DNA from: Deltaproteobacteria bacterium
Lineage (GTDB): Bacteria > Desulfobacterota > DSM-4660 > Desulfatiglandales > HGW-15
Length of the DNA: 64,000 nucleotides
Direction: 5' to 3'
Assembly (NCBI GenBank): GCA_020060215.1
Contig: JAGVAP010000079.1
Location: forward strand, 47,616 to 111,615
Below are positions 8,456-17,725 of the stretch, piece by piece (positions within the stretch are counted from its first letter, which is position 1; every line of letters begins with the position of its first letter). Position numbers and translations under genes: made by a program. Below the pieces are notes generated by a model, which made no database searches, was not told where the DNA came from, and saw only the letters and a program-made list of their open reading frames with translations.

Positions 8456-9046
8456 TCAGGCCGGACGCCCCCCCTTGCCGAACATCCCGCTGAAAAAGAG
8501 CCGGATGATCTGCTCGGCAACTTCCTCGATTTGCAGCTCCCGATTCTCCTTGAACCAGCGGTATGCCCAATTCATCATGGCAAAAATGCTGAAGGTAACG
8601 AGAGCCGGACTGTAATCACCGAGCAACCCCCTTTTCTCTATTTCACGGATCCTGTCATAGTAGATCCGGTAAATCTCCCGATGCTGACGGAGAGACTCCT
8701 TCTTCAGCTTGGGGGGAAGCTGGTACTGCTCTTCCATGTAGATCTTGATCTGTTTCCTCTTCTCTTTAATGAGGCAGACCTGTCTGTAGATCATCTCCCT
8801 CAGGGCCTCGACGGGATCGTCCTTGCTTTTGACGGCCGCCTTCAATTCCCGCAGAAGGGTTGACCCGATCTCCTCGATGATGCTATACAGGATTTCATCC
8901 TTGTTTTTGAAGTGGATATAGACGGTGGAGTTTGTGACGCCGACCGCGTTCACGATATCCCGGATCGAAGCCTTTACAAACCCACCCTCGTAGAAAAGAT
9001 CGGTCGCCTTTTCCAAAATCCTGTTCTTTGTATTGTTTCTCCTCAT
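8456..9046 (-). CDS. TetR/AcrR family transcriptional regulator
   Basis: A 196-residue one-component regulator. The first 50 residues form the TetR helix-turn-helix (ILEKATDLFYEGGF, then IRDIVNAVGVTNSTVYIHF and K-DEIL); the rest is the all-helical ligand-binding half with many charged and aromatic residues. The start is ATG 9046: the longer frame to 9118 would translate straight through a perfect operator at 9079-9090 and through the promoter. The gene thus has a self-bound promoter and heads the minus-strand operon. The same palindrome stands before most operons up to 58.7 kb, so this protein is the likely regulator of the whole region, probably a repressor released by an aromatic acyl-CoA. 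The ligand is inference. Confidence 0.92.
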   Translation of the reverse strand: MRRNNTKNRILEKATDLFYEGGFVKASIRDIVNAVGVTNSTVYIHFKNKDEILYSIIEEIGSTLLRELKAAVKSKDDPVEALREMIYRQVCLIKEKRKQIKIYMEEQYQLPPKLKKESLRQHREIYRIYYDRIREIEKRGLLGDYSPALVTFSIFAMMNWAYRWFKENRELQIEEVAEQIIRLFFSGMFGKGGRPA

Positions 9047-9078
9047 CAATTTCCGCCCTGCCCCGAAGAACAAAAAAT

Positions 9079-9090
9079 ACGAATGTTCGT
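9079..9090 (-). promoter_or_regulatory. TetR operator and tetR promoter
   Basis: Perfect palindrome ACGAATGTTCGT. On the minus strand a near-consensus promoter, TTGACA (9113-9118), 17 bases, TATAAA (9090-9095), ends at the operator, so a bound repressor would sit on the transcription start of tetR. This is direct evidence for autoregulation. Confidence 0.85.
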
Positions 9091-9195
9091 TTATATCCTG
9101 GTCCCTCTTCTTTGTCAAGCGATAATCTGAAAAAAGGTTGATCCCCGGACCACGATTATTTCTCTTGATTCCTGGCTGTTGAAGTGCTATAGAAA

Positions 9196-9207
9196 ACGAA
9201 CATTCGT
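9196..9207 (+). promoter_or_regulatory. TetR operator and promoter of the thiolase operon
   Basis: Perfect palindrome ACGAACATTCGT. Plus-strand promoter TTGATT (9165-9170), 17-base spacer, TATAGA (9188-9193), with the operator directly downstream of the -10 box, the same geometry as at tetR. It serves the thiolase/DUF35 pair. Confidence 0.85.
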
Positions 9208-9332
9208 TTTTATCCGTCAGTTCGGCCGGAGGGAAGAACGACTCCTTCCGTGCCGGTCGGTGGGCATACTCCTTTAACGAACAGATTTCTGATCACGTTC
9301 TGTGCAGTACGAGGCAAGGAGGTTTGGATACG

Positions 9333-10520
9333 ATGGGAAGCAAGGTGAATGCGTGTGCGGTGGGGGGAGGTCAGTGCCAGTTTGGAGTCAGGGAGGCGAG
9401 CTACATCGATATGGTGCAGGAGGCGGGAAAGGCCTGCCTCGACGATCTGCCTGGATTGAAGCCGGTGGACATCGACGGCTTGCTCTTCGCTTCCACCTAC
9501 GTCGGAAGGAATTCGTGCCAGGTGAATCCGGCTCCTGTGGTGGCGGAAAGACTGGGGCTCACGCCGACCTCGATCTGTGCAAGGGTCGATGTTCTGTGTG
9601 CCGGGGGGAGCACGGGAATCCTGTTGGCGCAGGGGCTGGTCGAGAGCGGTATGGCCGAGGTGGTCCTGGTGGTCGGGAGCGAGAAGCTCTACACCCCTGA
9701 GAAATGGCAGGTCCAGTACGGAGAGATCGCGGCCCCGGACCATGACTGGGACGGTCCCCAGGGGATCGGCCCGCCCCCGCTCTGGTTTGCCATGCAGGCG
9801 AAGGACCACATGAAGCACTATGGAACCACGAGAGAGCAGATTTCAGAGGTCTCGGTGATCAACTACCAGTACGGCCTCAGCAACCCGAAAGGCCATTTCC
9901 AGAAGGAGCTGACGCTGGGGGAGGTGATGGAGGCCAGGGAAATAGCAGCCCCCCTGGGCCTGTATGACTGCTGCCCCCTCACGGACGGAGCTGCCGCTAT
10001 CCTCATCGCCAGCGAAGAACGGGCGAAGGACATGGCACAGCGGCCGCCCGTTTACCTCCGCGGCGGAGCGCAGGTATCCCTTCACTGCCTCACGGCCAAC
10101 TGGCCGGGCGAGCATCTCGGGGACTGGCCCCATTTGCGTCTCGCCGCCAAGAAGGCATTCGACCGCTCGGGGCTGCGACCGCATGATTTTCACGTAGGCC
10201 AGGTCCATGATTGCTTCAGCATCTCCCAGGTGATTGAGGTGGAGGAGCTGGGTTTCTGCAAGAAAGGCGAGGGAGGGCCCTTTATCGCATCCGGGGAAAC
10301 CCGGCTGAACGGCAGCATCCCCATGAACACGGACGGGGGGCTGCTCTCCTGCGGCCACCCCCTCGGCGCCACCGGCATTCGGCAGGGCATCGAGATCATG
10401 AAGCAGCTCCAGGGGAGAGCGGCAAACCAGGTCGCGCGGGCCCGGTTCGGCTTCACGCACAACCTGAGCGGGGTCAATGTGGAACATACGATCGTCACCT
10501 ACGGTAGAGAGCCCAAGTAA
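9333..10520 (+). CDS. Thiolase-family protein (SCP2-like)
   Basis: Probable acyl-CoA C-acyltransferase, 395 residues. Seen: nucleophile region VDVLCAGGSTG with its Cys, VHDCFSI with His, and SCGHPLGATG. The second catalytic Cys of classical thiolases is not evident in the C-terminal strand (around LSGVNVEH). Start is ATG 9333, ten bases after AAGGAGG; the TTG at 9324 abuts that site. It is followed after 15 bases by a DUF35 zinc-ribbon protein. Thiolase/DUF35 pairs form obligate complexes in the benzoylsuccinyl-CoA thiolase BbsAB and in archaeal acetoacetyl-CoA/HMG-CoA systems, and act as retro-aldolases in steroid side-chain loss, so thiolysis is likely but C-C lyase activity cannot be excluded. 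Confidence 0.88.
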   Translation: MGSKVNACAVGGGQCQFGVREASYIDMVQEAGKACLDDLPGLKPVDIDGLLFASTYVGRNSCQVNPAPVVAERLGLTPTSICARVDVLCAGGSTGILLAQGLVESGMAEVVLVVGSEKLYTPEKWQVQYGEIAAPDHDWDGPQGIGPPPLWFAMQAKDHMKHYGTTREQISEVSVINYQYGLSNPKGHFQKELTLGEVMEAREIAAPLGLYDCCPLTDGAAAILIASEERAKDMAQRPPVYLRGGAQVSLHCLTANWPGEHLGDWPHLRLAAKKAFDRSGLRPHDFHVGQVHDCFSISQVIEVEELGFCKKGEGGPFIASGETRLNGSIPMNTDGGLLSCGHPLGATGIRQGIEIMKQLQGRAANQVARARFGFTHNLSGVNVEHTIVTYGREPK

Positions 10521-10535
10521 CGGAGGAAGAGCGCA

Positions 10536-11051
10536 ATGCGAGGAGTTCCGATCATAGAAGGCCGCTACTCCAATATCCTGGACATGTATCCGATCGAATG
10601 CAGGGAGTTCAACAGGATCCACCCTTTCTATGAAGAGCTCAAGAAAGGGAGATTCACCACCACCCAATGCGCGGCATGTGGGAGTGTGGCGTACCCGCCC
10701 CGTGTCATCTGCCCGAAGTGTTACTCGGAGGATCTTCAGTGGATTGACCTGCCCAAGAAGGGGAACGTTCTAACGGTGGCCGAGAAGTGGGGCGGTCTCC
10801 CCATTTGCTTCGAACCGCCCCTGGTCAATGCATGGATGGCCTTTCCCGAGGGGAGTCCCTTGAAACGCATGTACAGCCGTGTCGTGAACTGCAAGAAGGG
10901 GGAGGTTAAGGAAGGGGATGAGTTGCAGCTGGTCGTCTTCGACGTGCCCAGCCATCCCATGGACAAAGGCCGGGACAATGTGATGGTGGAGAGGGTGTTC
11001 TTTGCCTTCGAGCCGGTTAGGCAGCCCCCCCGTCACCAGGATGACGGGTGA
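10536..11051 (+). CDS. DUF35 zinc-ribbon/OB-fold protein, partner of the thiolase
   Basis: A 171-residue protein with an N-terminal helix, a zinc ribbon (CAACG at about residue 46 and CPKC 13 residues later) and an OB-fold that ends in FFAFEPV. The family (DUF35, ChsH2/BbsA-like) binds the CoA part of the substrate for a thiolase-type partner. Start ATG 10536 follows GGAGG by 8 bases. It is co-transcribed with the preceding thiolase and has no other gene downstream before the convergent NrfD gene. Function as an enzyme subunit is inferred from the pairing. Confidence 0.85.
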   Translation: MRGVPIIEGRYSNILDMYPIECREFNRIHPFYEELKKGRFTTTQCAACGSVAYPPRVICPKCYSEDLQWIDLPKKGNVLTVAEKWGGLPICFEPPLVNAWMAFPEGSPLKRMYSRVVNCKKGEVKEGDELQLVVFDVPSHPMDKGRDNVMVERVFFAFEPVRQPPRHQDDG

Positions 11052-11121
11052 AATCCAATGGCGCAAGCCTCCGAAGGCCCTTCCCTCGGTGGTGGGGTCT
11101 TCCGAGCGGCCCGTCGAGGGG

Positions 11122-12033
11122 CTACGCCTGTCCGTGCACTCTCCTGGGCAGGAGAGGAGCATACAACCCGCTCCCGAGCAGGTTGTAGCGCATCGTCATG
11201 TCCCCTGCCGCGACGCACCCGAACCGCAGGAAGAGGACTCCGGCGCTCGCGCTCTCCACACCGCCCGCCCAGGTGAAAAGGGTGATGATGAGCGGGATGA
11301 CGACCCCCAGCCCCACCACCCCCAGGTAAAAGGCCAGGGAGGCTTCTCCCGCCGTCATCCTTCGAAGGGAGGCCTTGGCCGCGTCCGAGGAATGGGCCGC
11401 CCCCCAGAGCTGCATGCCCAGGAGCGCGATGTAGGCTAGCAGGGACCATCTGGCCCAGAGTTCCACTCCCTGAAGGTGCATTGAACCGGACATCATCATC
11501 ACGAGCACGGCCTGGCTGCCCACGGACAGGCCGGAGGCAACCGACAACGGCACCATCACGGAAGAGTTCCAGAATGGAAGCGCCCTGACCACGCTCATCA
11601 TCATGAACCCATGGGTGATCAGCAGGATGCAAATGACCCCCATGAACACTTTCAGGACCGTGCTTTCACCGGTCCAAGGCACAGACTGAAAGACCACCGG
11701 AAGAACGTGAAAGAATCCGACCACCCCATAGGCGAGAATGCCCCACAAACCCCTGGACAATTCCGAAGTGAGGGGACGCAGCAGGATACGCCAGCTCCGC
11801 ATCGGTTTTCCAAGGTAGGAGAGATGAACCAGCCCCCCCGGGACCAGGGTAATCAGCCAGCCGACCACCCATCCGAGCCGGAAGTCCGTGAACAGGGAGA
11901 CGAAATAGACCCCCGCGCCGACTTCCGTCAGGAAAAAGGCGAGCCAAAGGAGTACTCCTTCTCCCTTGATCCACGCCTCTTCCGGGGTATATTTGACCAT
12001 CCATTCGAAAGGCATCAAGCCTGACCTTCTCAT
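11122..12033 (-). CDS. NrfD/PsrC-type membrane subunit (PadD-like)
   Basis: Integral membrane quinone-reacting subunit of a molybdoenzyme complex. The 303-residue protein shows about eight hydrophobic segments, beginning with LLWLAFFLTEVGAGVYF, as in NrfD/DmsC/PsrC. Start is ATG 12033 (MRRSGLMP), behind GGAGGTCTGTGGAG. It is the last gene of the operon with the molybdopterin subunit and the four-cluster Fe-S protein; together they form the catalytic, electron-transfer and anchor subunits. In phenylacetyl-CoA:acceptor oxidoreductase (PadBCD) electrons from alpha-oxidation of phenylacetyl-CoA enter the quinone pool through such an anchor. The Pad assignment rests on context rather than on specific residues. 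Confidence 0.85.
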   Translation of the reverse strand: MRRSGLMPFEWMVKYTPEEAWIKGEGVLLWLAFFLTEVGAGVYFVSLFTDFRLGWVVGWLITLVPGGLVHLSYLGKPMRSWRILLRPLTSELSRGLWGILAYGVVGFFHVLPVVFQSVPWTGESTVLKVFMGVICILLITHGFMMMSVVRALPFWNSSVMVPLSVASGLSVGSQAVLVMMMSGSMHLQGVELWARWSLLAYIALLGMQLWGAAHSSDAAKASLRRMTAGEASLAFYLGVVGLGVVIPLIITLFTWAGGVESASAGVLFLRFGCVAAGDMTMRYNLLGSGLYAPLLPRRVHGQA

Positions 12034-12114
12034 CTCCACAGACCTCCCTTCTTGTGCGGATGCTCCACATCTTGAAGCACATCCTCCGGAAGAGCCGAAG
12101 TGCACCCGCGTCCA

Positions 12115-14727
12115 CTAGGCCTTGTAGACCTTTAATGCCACGGATGTCTCGATGTTTCCCGTCACCGGATCGTAATGGCGCAGGTAGCTGGGCAACAGCT
12201 TGCAGAAGTTGCTGCCCCTGCCTTTCGCAATAGGGCGCCCGTCGGCCCAAAGCCCCCCCTGCCCCGCCACACCCAGCGTCTTGGGGTGCTGGCCCTGCAT
12301 GCACTTCAGAACTCCCTTTTCCTTTGCACCGTAACGATTCTCCATCCAGATCGCATCTCCGTCCCTCAGCCCCTTCCGGGCAGCCACATCCGTGTTCATC
12401 GTGACCGTGAACGTATACGGGCACAACTCGCTGGCCCGGCGGATGAGAGGGTTCTGATAGGTCGAACTGTTGGTGTGCAGGGCGTCTCGGTAGGAAAAGC
12501 CGAGGATGTCGTACTCCTCGTCCAGTTCATTGTAGCTGACCGGATAGAACCATGAGGCCAGAGGGGTGTACTGCTCCCACTCCAGTTGGATCTTCTTTTC
12601 CCTGCAGATGCTCTCCACCACTTCCCTCGCTTCAATGAGGAATTCCATGTACACGGGGACCCTGGTATTGAGGTGCCACCGCCAGTAGACATCTTCGATG
12701 GGCTTGTGCCAGGTCGCGTAGCCCTGTTCCGTTATTTTGTCCGCATCCTTCCCATATACCCATTTCAGCACCCGTTCGCCGATCTGCGCCCAGCTCAGCT
12801 TTTCACCGGGTTTCATCTTGAGCGCCTCATCTTCGATGCTGTAATAGCCGTTCAGCATCTGATGATATTTGTCCCTCAGACCCAAGCGGTCGACCACGTC
12901 CAGAACCACGTCCATGAAGAACCTGCACTCCCCCACTGGCTGAGCGACGGACTTCTGCATGTGGACATACCAGTCCTCGTAGGAAGGGCTTTGGCTGAAG
13001 AAGTAGGCGTCTATTTCACTGCTCCAGCAGTCCTTCTCCAGGTAACTCACGTCCGGAAGGACGATGTCCGCAACCGCCTGATCAGTTTCATTGACCCAAA
13101 TGTCACAAAGGACCACAAAAACATCCTTGAACAGCTCAAGGGGTGATGTCCAGTCGCAGTTGCCGATGATGAAGTTGACGGCCACGCCGAACATCATCTC
13201 CGGCCTTGCATCCATCCCCAGCTTCCTCCAAATCTCTTCGCGTTCTTTCACATAGGGGATGTGAGAGATCGTTGCATGTGGCCAGAACTCTATACAGCCG
13301 GCGTTCCTGCACGGCAGTTCGGGTTTGTGTGGGGGCCACGGCACGTGCGAGTAGAAGACGCCCGGCACGATCACCCCATCCATTCCTGTCCTGGGGATTC
13401 GCTCGTAATGGCCTCCGGGATACTTCTTTCGGATGGCGGGCCACCCGAGGGTGCCGCCCGGGACATCCTCCGCTCCGACCAGTTCGGAAAGAAGATCCAC
13501 GGACGCTGCCTGATGGATGCCGTTGGAATGTCCCTGCGAGCCCCGGAAGAGAACCGCCGCCACCGGTCTGTAGGGGAAGGACTTCCCCTCGATGGTGATG
13601 GTGCTTCCGATATGAGCGTTTTGAACCCACTCCGTCGCAACTCGGCGGATCGTATCGACCGGAACCGAGCTCACGTTGGATGCCCATTGAAGATCATACT
13701 TTTGGAGATGCTCTCTGAGCGACATGAAAGCAGGCCTGCACGGGACCCCATTGACCTCGAAGGCTCCATCGAGTGCGTAGTCCCCATACTCCGCCACCGG
13801 TGCGTCAAACAGTTTGGGGTTCCGTTCTCTGGTGTCATAGATGAAAGGTTTGCCGGATTCAGGATCCCGAACATATTTCCCATTCTCTCCGATCAGGTAA
13901 GGGAGGTTCGTCTTGGCCTTGAGGTAGATCTCATCATAGGTCTTCAGTTCGTTGACGATGTAGTTACACATAGCCAGTGCTACCGCAGAGTCCGTACCCG
14001 GCAAAATGGGGATCCACTCAGTCGCTTTCCCTCCTGCAAAATTGCACATCGGATCAAAGACAACCTCCTTGAGCCCTCCTCTCTCCACCCCCTGTGCCCT
14101 CAACCGGGCGTTGGTCATCGCGGAGTGGCCCGACCCTGTGCCTTTGCTCGAGCCGAACTTGATCACGTATTTACAGTAACGCCAATCCGGCGCAATGGAC
14201 CAGGCGCCATGGATCAACCCGCCCATCATGTGAGCGGCGTTTCCGCAGTGGAGGCTCCCTCCGCCCACCACGAAGTTGCCGTTTCCCTTCTGTCCAAAAA
14301 GCGCTCCGAGCATATAGATGTGGTTGTGAGGACCGTCGCTGCCCCGGTTGGTCTGGTTGGCGATCAGGATCTTGTTGGGATTGTCTTCCAGGATCTTCTT
14401 CATCCTTTCGGCGATCTCGGTCAAGGCCTCTTCCCAGGATATCTCCTTCCACCTCGGATCGACGCCGATTCCCTTCTCGGGGTTGGTCCTCCTGAGCGGC
14501 TTCTTGATCCGGCTGGGGTCGTGGTAGTACATGATACTGGCCGCGCCCTTCCCGCATATCCCCCCGTCCGCACCTCCCATGGTGCTCCCGGGGATCCCCT
14601 CCATCTGCACCGGGATCCCGTTGATCCTGCGTACCCTCACCCCGCATCCGCAGTAACAAGCCCCGCACGCGGTATTGACCCAGATGTCCTCCCAAATCTT
14701 TGTTCCTGCCATTGCACGCTCAGCCAT
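12115..14727 (-). CDS. Molybdopterin oxidoreductase, likely phenylacetyl-CoA:acceptor oxidoreductase catalytic subunit (PadB-like)
   Basis: DMSO-reductase-family bis-MGD enzyme of 870 residues. Seen: N-terminal 4Fe-4S site Cys21, Cys24, Cys28, Cys58; a probable Mo ligand Cys161 in GGSLHCGNAAH; C-terminal MGD-binding beta-barrel domain (TVTMNTDVAARKGLRDGD). There is no twin-arginine signal, so the subunit stays in the cytoplasm, which suits a CoA-thioester substrate and differs from exported relatives such as ethylbenzene dehydrogenase. Start ATG 14727 lies 8 bases after GGAGG. It stands between the Fe-S and NrfD subunits and behind a four-subunit 2-oxoacid:ferredoxin oxidoreductase: the order expected if phenylacetyl-CoA is oxidised to phenylglyoxylate and this to benzoyl-CoA. 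Thiosulfate or polysulfide reductase is the main alternative, but those are usually exported. Confidence 0.82.
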   Translation of the reverse strand: MAERAMAGTKIWEDIWVNTACGACYCGCGVRVRRINGIPVQMEGIPGSTMGGADGGICGKGAASIMYYHDPSRIKKPLRRTNPEKGIGVDPRWKEISWEEALTEIAERMKKILEDNPNKILIANQTNRGSDGPHNHIYMLGALFGQKGNGNFVVGGGSLHCGNAAHMMGGLIHGAWSIAPDWRYCKYVIKFGSSKGTGSGHSAMTNARLRAQGVERGGLKEVVFDPMCNFAGGKATEWIPILPGTDSAVALAMCNYIVNELKTYDEIYLKAKTNLPYLIGENGKYVRDPESGKPFIYDTRERNPKLFDAPVAEYGDYALDGAFEVNGVPCRPAFMSLREHLQKYDLQWASNVSSVPVDTIRRVATEWVQNAHIGSTITIEGKSFPYRPVAAVLFRGSQGHSNGIHQAASVDLLSELVGAEDVPGGTLGWPAIRKKYPGGHYERIPRTGMDGVIVPGVFYSHVPWPPHKPELPCRNAGCIEFWPHATISHIPYVKEREEIWRKLGMDARPEMMFGVAVNFIIGNCDWTSPLELFKDVFVVLCDIWVNETDQAVADIVLPDVSYLEKDCWSSEIDAYFFSQSPSYEDWYVHMQKSVAQPVGECRFFMDVVLDVVDRLGLRDKYHQMLNGYYSIEDEALKMKPGEKLSWAQIGERVLKWVYGKDADKITEQGYATWHKPIEDVYWRWHLNTRVPVYMEFLIEAREVVESICREKKIQLEWEQYTPLASWFYPVSYNELDEEYDILGFSYRDALHTNSSTYQNPLIRRASELCPYTFTVTMNTDVAARKGLRDGDAIWMENRYGAKEKGVLKCMQGQHPKTLGVAGQGGLWADGRPIAKGRGSNFCKLLPSYLRHYDPVTGNIETSVALKVYKA

Positions 14728-14755
14728 TCCGGAATCCTCCTGTTCCCAGGTTCCG

Positions 14756-15406
14756 CTAATCCAGGTAGTAGACGGAAGGTTCAGTGCCGAATTCAGGGTG
14801 AATGGGATATCCGCCCCGCTCCTTGATCAACTCGGACGCCCTTCCGGCAGGGTCGTCGAGATCGCCGAAGATTCTTGCATTGACCGGGCATATATTCACG
14901 CAGGCAGGAGTGGCATCCCTGTCCTCCCCGGGCTTAAGCCCCCCTGCCATCCCCCTGTCGATCCTTTCCGCGCAGAAATTGCACTTGGTCATCGTCCCTT
15001 TCTGGAGAGGGTGTATCTGCCTCCCCAATTGCTCGAATTTCGTCAGCCCCTGCCCCGGATAATACTCGGCCCTGTCATCCCGGTAAGGAGTTCTCTGCTG
15101 GTATGGACAGGCGACCATACAGTACCTGCAGCCGATGCATTTGTCGTAGTCGATCACGACGATGCCGTCCTCCCTTTTGGACGTGGCGCCGGCAGGGCAG
15201 ACATCCACACAAGCCGCGTCCTTGCAGTGGTTGCACAGGACAGGGTACATCTCCTTCTTCACCGTCGGATACCTCCCCGACTCTCCGATCAACACCCTGT
15301 TCCACAGAATGCCCGCAGGCAGGAAGTGTTCCTGTATACAGGCGACGTTGCAGGCCCAGCACCCGATGCACTTCTTCGTGTCAATGACCATTCCCCACCG
15401 CGACAT
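14756..15406 (-). CDS. Four-cluster 4Fe-4S electron-transfer subunit (PadC-like)
   Basis: A 216-residue DmsB/PsrB-type protein with four cysteine groups: CIGCWACNVAC, CNHCKDAACVDVCP, CIGCRYCMVACP and CNFC...CVNICP, that is, four 4Fe-4S clusters forming a wire between the molybdenum subunit and the membrane anchor. Start ATG 15406 has GGAGG six bases upstream; the frame to 15457 adds only non-conserved residues. No export signal. It is followed 28 bases later by the molybdopterin subunit. Confidence 0.88.
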   Translation of the reverse strand: MSRWGMVIDTKKCIGCWACNVACIQEHFLPAGILWNRVLIGESGRYPTVKKEMYPVLCNHCKDAACVDVCPAGATSKREDGIVVIDYDKCIGCRYCMVACPYQQRTPYRDDRAEYYPGQGLTKFEQLGRQIHPLQKGTMTKCNFCAERIDRGMAGGLKPGEDRDATPACVNICPVNARIFGDLDDPAGRASELIKERGGYPIHPEFGTEPSVYYLD

Positions 15407-15572
15407 AAGGACCTCCCCTCTTCCTTTGGTGCCGGCCTTTTGAGGTGATGGCCGCACCGCTCCTCCGGTTGGCTGAAGCGAACCGATCCATCATTCTGCC
15501 ACCCAGACACCAAGTCACCAAGAACAGGGATTGATCTTCCTTGTTTCTCGATGGCTGATTTTCGAAGAAGGC

Positions 15573-16517
15573 TCAGTCTCCCTTCGGAGAACCCTCCAGG
15601 GGCATACTTGCGGACATTTCACGGATGAGCCGATATCGCTCGTTCACCTCACGCTCCAGCCGCTCCGCCTCGCTCTCGGTGAGATGCCTGAACTTGGATA
15701 TCCTGCCGAGATACTCCTTCAGGGGCCTGGGCCTTTTCACCTCGTGGGTGATCCTGAATCTCCCTCTTTCCGCCTCCCACAGCGGATAGTAGTTGCTCCG
15801 CACCGCCATCCGACAGAGGTCGATCGACTCATCTGCAGGGAAGCCCCACCCTGTCGGACACGGGCTGAATACGTGAAGAAAAACGAATCCGCTGCGCTGC
15901 TTTTCCTTGGCCTTCAGGAGCTTCCCGGCGAGGTCCTCCAGGTGGCTCAGAGTGGCCGTGGCCGTATAGGCACCCTTGTGCATGGCCACGATCAAAGGCA
16001 AGTTCTTGCCCCGGGTCGTCTTTCCCCTTCTTGCGGTCCCTACCGGCGTGGTACTGGTCCGGGCTCCGATCGGGGTCGTGCTGCTCCGCTGGACGCCCGT
16101 ATTCATATACCCTTCATTGTCGTAGCAGATGTAGATGATGTGCTCGTCCCGCTCGGCCGCGCCCGAGAGGGGCTGAAACCCCACATCGGCCGCGCACCCG
16201 TCGCCCGTGAAGCAGACGATCGTGCCGTCGATTCCCATCCTCCGGTAGTAGCGGCTGATGCCGGTTGCGCTGGAGGCGACGCCGGTCATCACACAGCCGT
16301 AATAAGGCAGTCTGTGCCATGACCCCAGGTTATGGCCGTAGAGCACAACCGCGGAGCAGGAAGGCGTGCCCACGATCACCACGTCTTCTCCCAGGACCTT
16401 GCCCACCACCCTGAGGAGAAGCTCCAGGGGGCAGCCCGTGCACAGTGCCACGCCTCCTGCGATCGGATCTTCATGCCTGAGGTAGTCAAAAACCTTGGAC
16501 CTTTTCCTGCGAATCAT
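15573..16517 (-). CDS. 2-oxoacid:ferredoxin oxidoreductase beta subunit (TPP-binding)
   Basis: A 314-residue beta subunit. Seen: N-terminal CTGCP, the TPP/Mg motif FTGDGCAADVG with a downstream CYDNEGYMNTG, and the typical C-terminal helical end. The start ATG overlaps the stop of the alpha gene (ATGA at 16515-16518), so the two are coupled. With gamma, delta and alpha genes upstream it makes a complete four-subunit enzyme. Phenylglyoxylate dehydrogenase (PadEFGHI) has this set plus a FAD subunit PadH, which is missing here, so ferredoxin rather than NAD would be the acceptor. Pyruvate or branched-chain oxoacids are alternative substrates. Confidence 0.88.
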   Translation of the reverse strand: MIRRKRSKVFDYLRHEDPIAGGVALCTGCPLELLLRVVGKVLGEDVVIVGTPSCSAVVLYGHNLGSWHRLPYYGCVMTGVASSATGISRYYRRMGIDGTIVCFTGDGCAADVGFQPLSGAAERDEHIIYICYDNEGYMNTGVQRSSTTPIGARTSTTPVGTARRGKTTRGKNLPLIVAMHKGAYTATATLSHLEDLAGKLLKAKEKQRSGFVFLHVFSPCPTGWGFPADESIDLCRMAVRSNYYPLWEAERGRFRITHEVKRPRPLKEYLGRISKFRHLTESEAERLEREVNERYRLIREMSASMPLEGSPKGD

Positions 16518-17725
16518 CAATCCCCCCGCTCCTGCAGTGCCACCCAGCTGACGCTCTCGCAAGGCCTGCCCTCGGCCGCTGCCCGGATGGATTCCACCAT
16601 CCTCTCCAGGTGAGCGACGCTGATGTCCATGTTGGCCAGCCCGTCGATAAAGCTCAGCATGGGGACTCTCCCGATCTCCTGAGAAAGGGCCTTCACCTCC
16701 ATAAATGTCGGTCCGCAGTTCCAGCCGAAGCAAACGCTTCTGTCCACCACGCCGACCGCTTTCCTTCCTTTCAGGGCCGTCACGAGTCTCTCCTGGGGAA
16801 AGGGCCGGAACATCCGCAGCCTGACCAGGCCGATCCGAATGCCTTCCTCCCTCTTGGCGTCGACGACCGCCTTGGCGGTGCCGGCTGCACTGCCCGAGGC
16901 CACCAGCGCCATCTCCGCATCATCCATGCGATACTCCTCGATCTGTCCGCCGTAACTCCTTCCGAAGGAACCCCCAAATTCCCGATCGATCTCGTCGAAT
17001 TTGGCCTTTGCGCGCTCCATGGCAGCGCAATGCTTGTAGCGGAGCTCCACGAAGCCCAGATCGATGCCGTGCGTGCCGCATCCCAGAGGGCTTCTCGGCC
17101 GCAGCTTGGGACGCTCCGGCTGCGCTTTCAGGGGAGAGAGGAACGCCCGGACCTCCTTTTCTGCCGGGACCTCGACCCCTTCCGCAAGATAGGAGAGGTA
17201 GAAGCCGTCATAGTTCACCATCACCGGAACCTGAATCTGAAAGTCCTCCGCCAGCCTGTAGGCCATGATGATGAGGTCCAGGATTTCCTGACAATCCTCG
17301 GCAATGACCTGTATCCATCCCGTATCCCGTGTGGCCACCATGTCCTGCTGACCGGCCGAAACCGCCAGGATGCCCGGCATCTCCCGATTGACGTTGACCA
17401 TGACGATTGGCGCCCGGAATCCCGCTGCATGGAGAAGCGCGTCGTACATGAAGGCGAGCCCCCATGATGAGGAGGCCGTGAAGACACGGCCTCCGCACAT
17501 GGCGGCGGCTGCCACGATGTTCATGGCGGTATTCTCCCCCTCCACCTCCACCATCTCCGCATCCAGCAAGCCGTCCCCGGAGAACTTCGAAAGCTGTTCG
17601 ACCAGCTCGGTCTGCGGGGTAATGGGATAGAGCGCAATGACGTCGGGACGGCACAGCATCACCCCGTATGCTGCCGCCGCGTTGCCGGTCAGCATCCTGA
17701 GGTCACCGCTACTCTTCGCTGTCAT
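16517..17725 (-). CDS. 2-oxoacid:ferredoxin oxidoreductase alpha subunit
   Basis: A 402-residue alpha subunit with the pyrimidine-binding N-terminal domain (GNAAAAYGV, LYPITPQTE, EMVEVEGENTAMN) and the C-terminal transketolase-C domain (ALVASGSAAGTAKAV). Start ATG 17725 overlaps the end of the delta gene by 17 bases. Binds TPP at the interface with the beta subunit and decarboxylates a 2-oxoacid with CoA. Its position between a CoA ligase/TRAP uptake set and a phenylacetyl-CoA-oxidoreductase-like complex favours phenylglyoxylate as substrate. Context only; residues do not prove it. Confidence 0.88.
   Translation of the reverse strand: MTAKSSGDLRMLTGNAAAAYGVMLCRPDVIALYPITPQTELVEQLSKFSGDGLLDAEMVEVEGENTAMNIVAAAAMCGGRVFTASSSWGLAFMYDALLHAAGFRAPIVMVNVNREMPGILAVSAGQQDMVATRDTGWIQVIAEDCQEILDLIIMAYRLAEDFQIQVPVMVNYDGFYLSYLAEGVEVPAEKEVRAFLSPLKAQPERPKLRPRSPLGCGTHGIDLGFVELRYKHCAAMERAKAKFDEIDREFGGSFGRSYGGQIEEYRMDDAEMALVASGSAAGTAKAVVDAKREEGIRIGLVRLRMFRPFPQERLVTALKGRKAVGVVDRSVCFGWNCGPTFMEVKALSQEIGRVPMLSFIDGLANMDISVAHLERMVESIRAAAEGRPCESVSWVALQERGD

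Noticed and set aside
9047..9118. N-terminal extension of the TetR protein
   Set aside because: It would translate the promoter and the perfect operator; the HTH begins normally from ATG 9046.
13261..14826. Plus-strand open frame of 521 codons opposite the molybdopterin gene
   Set aside because: Antisense shadow; the minus-strand protein has clear Fe-S and MGD motifs.
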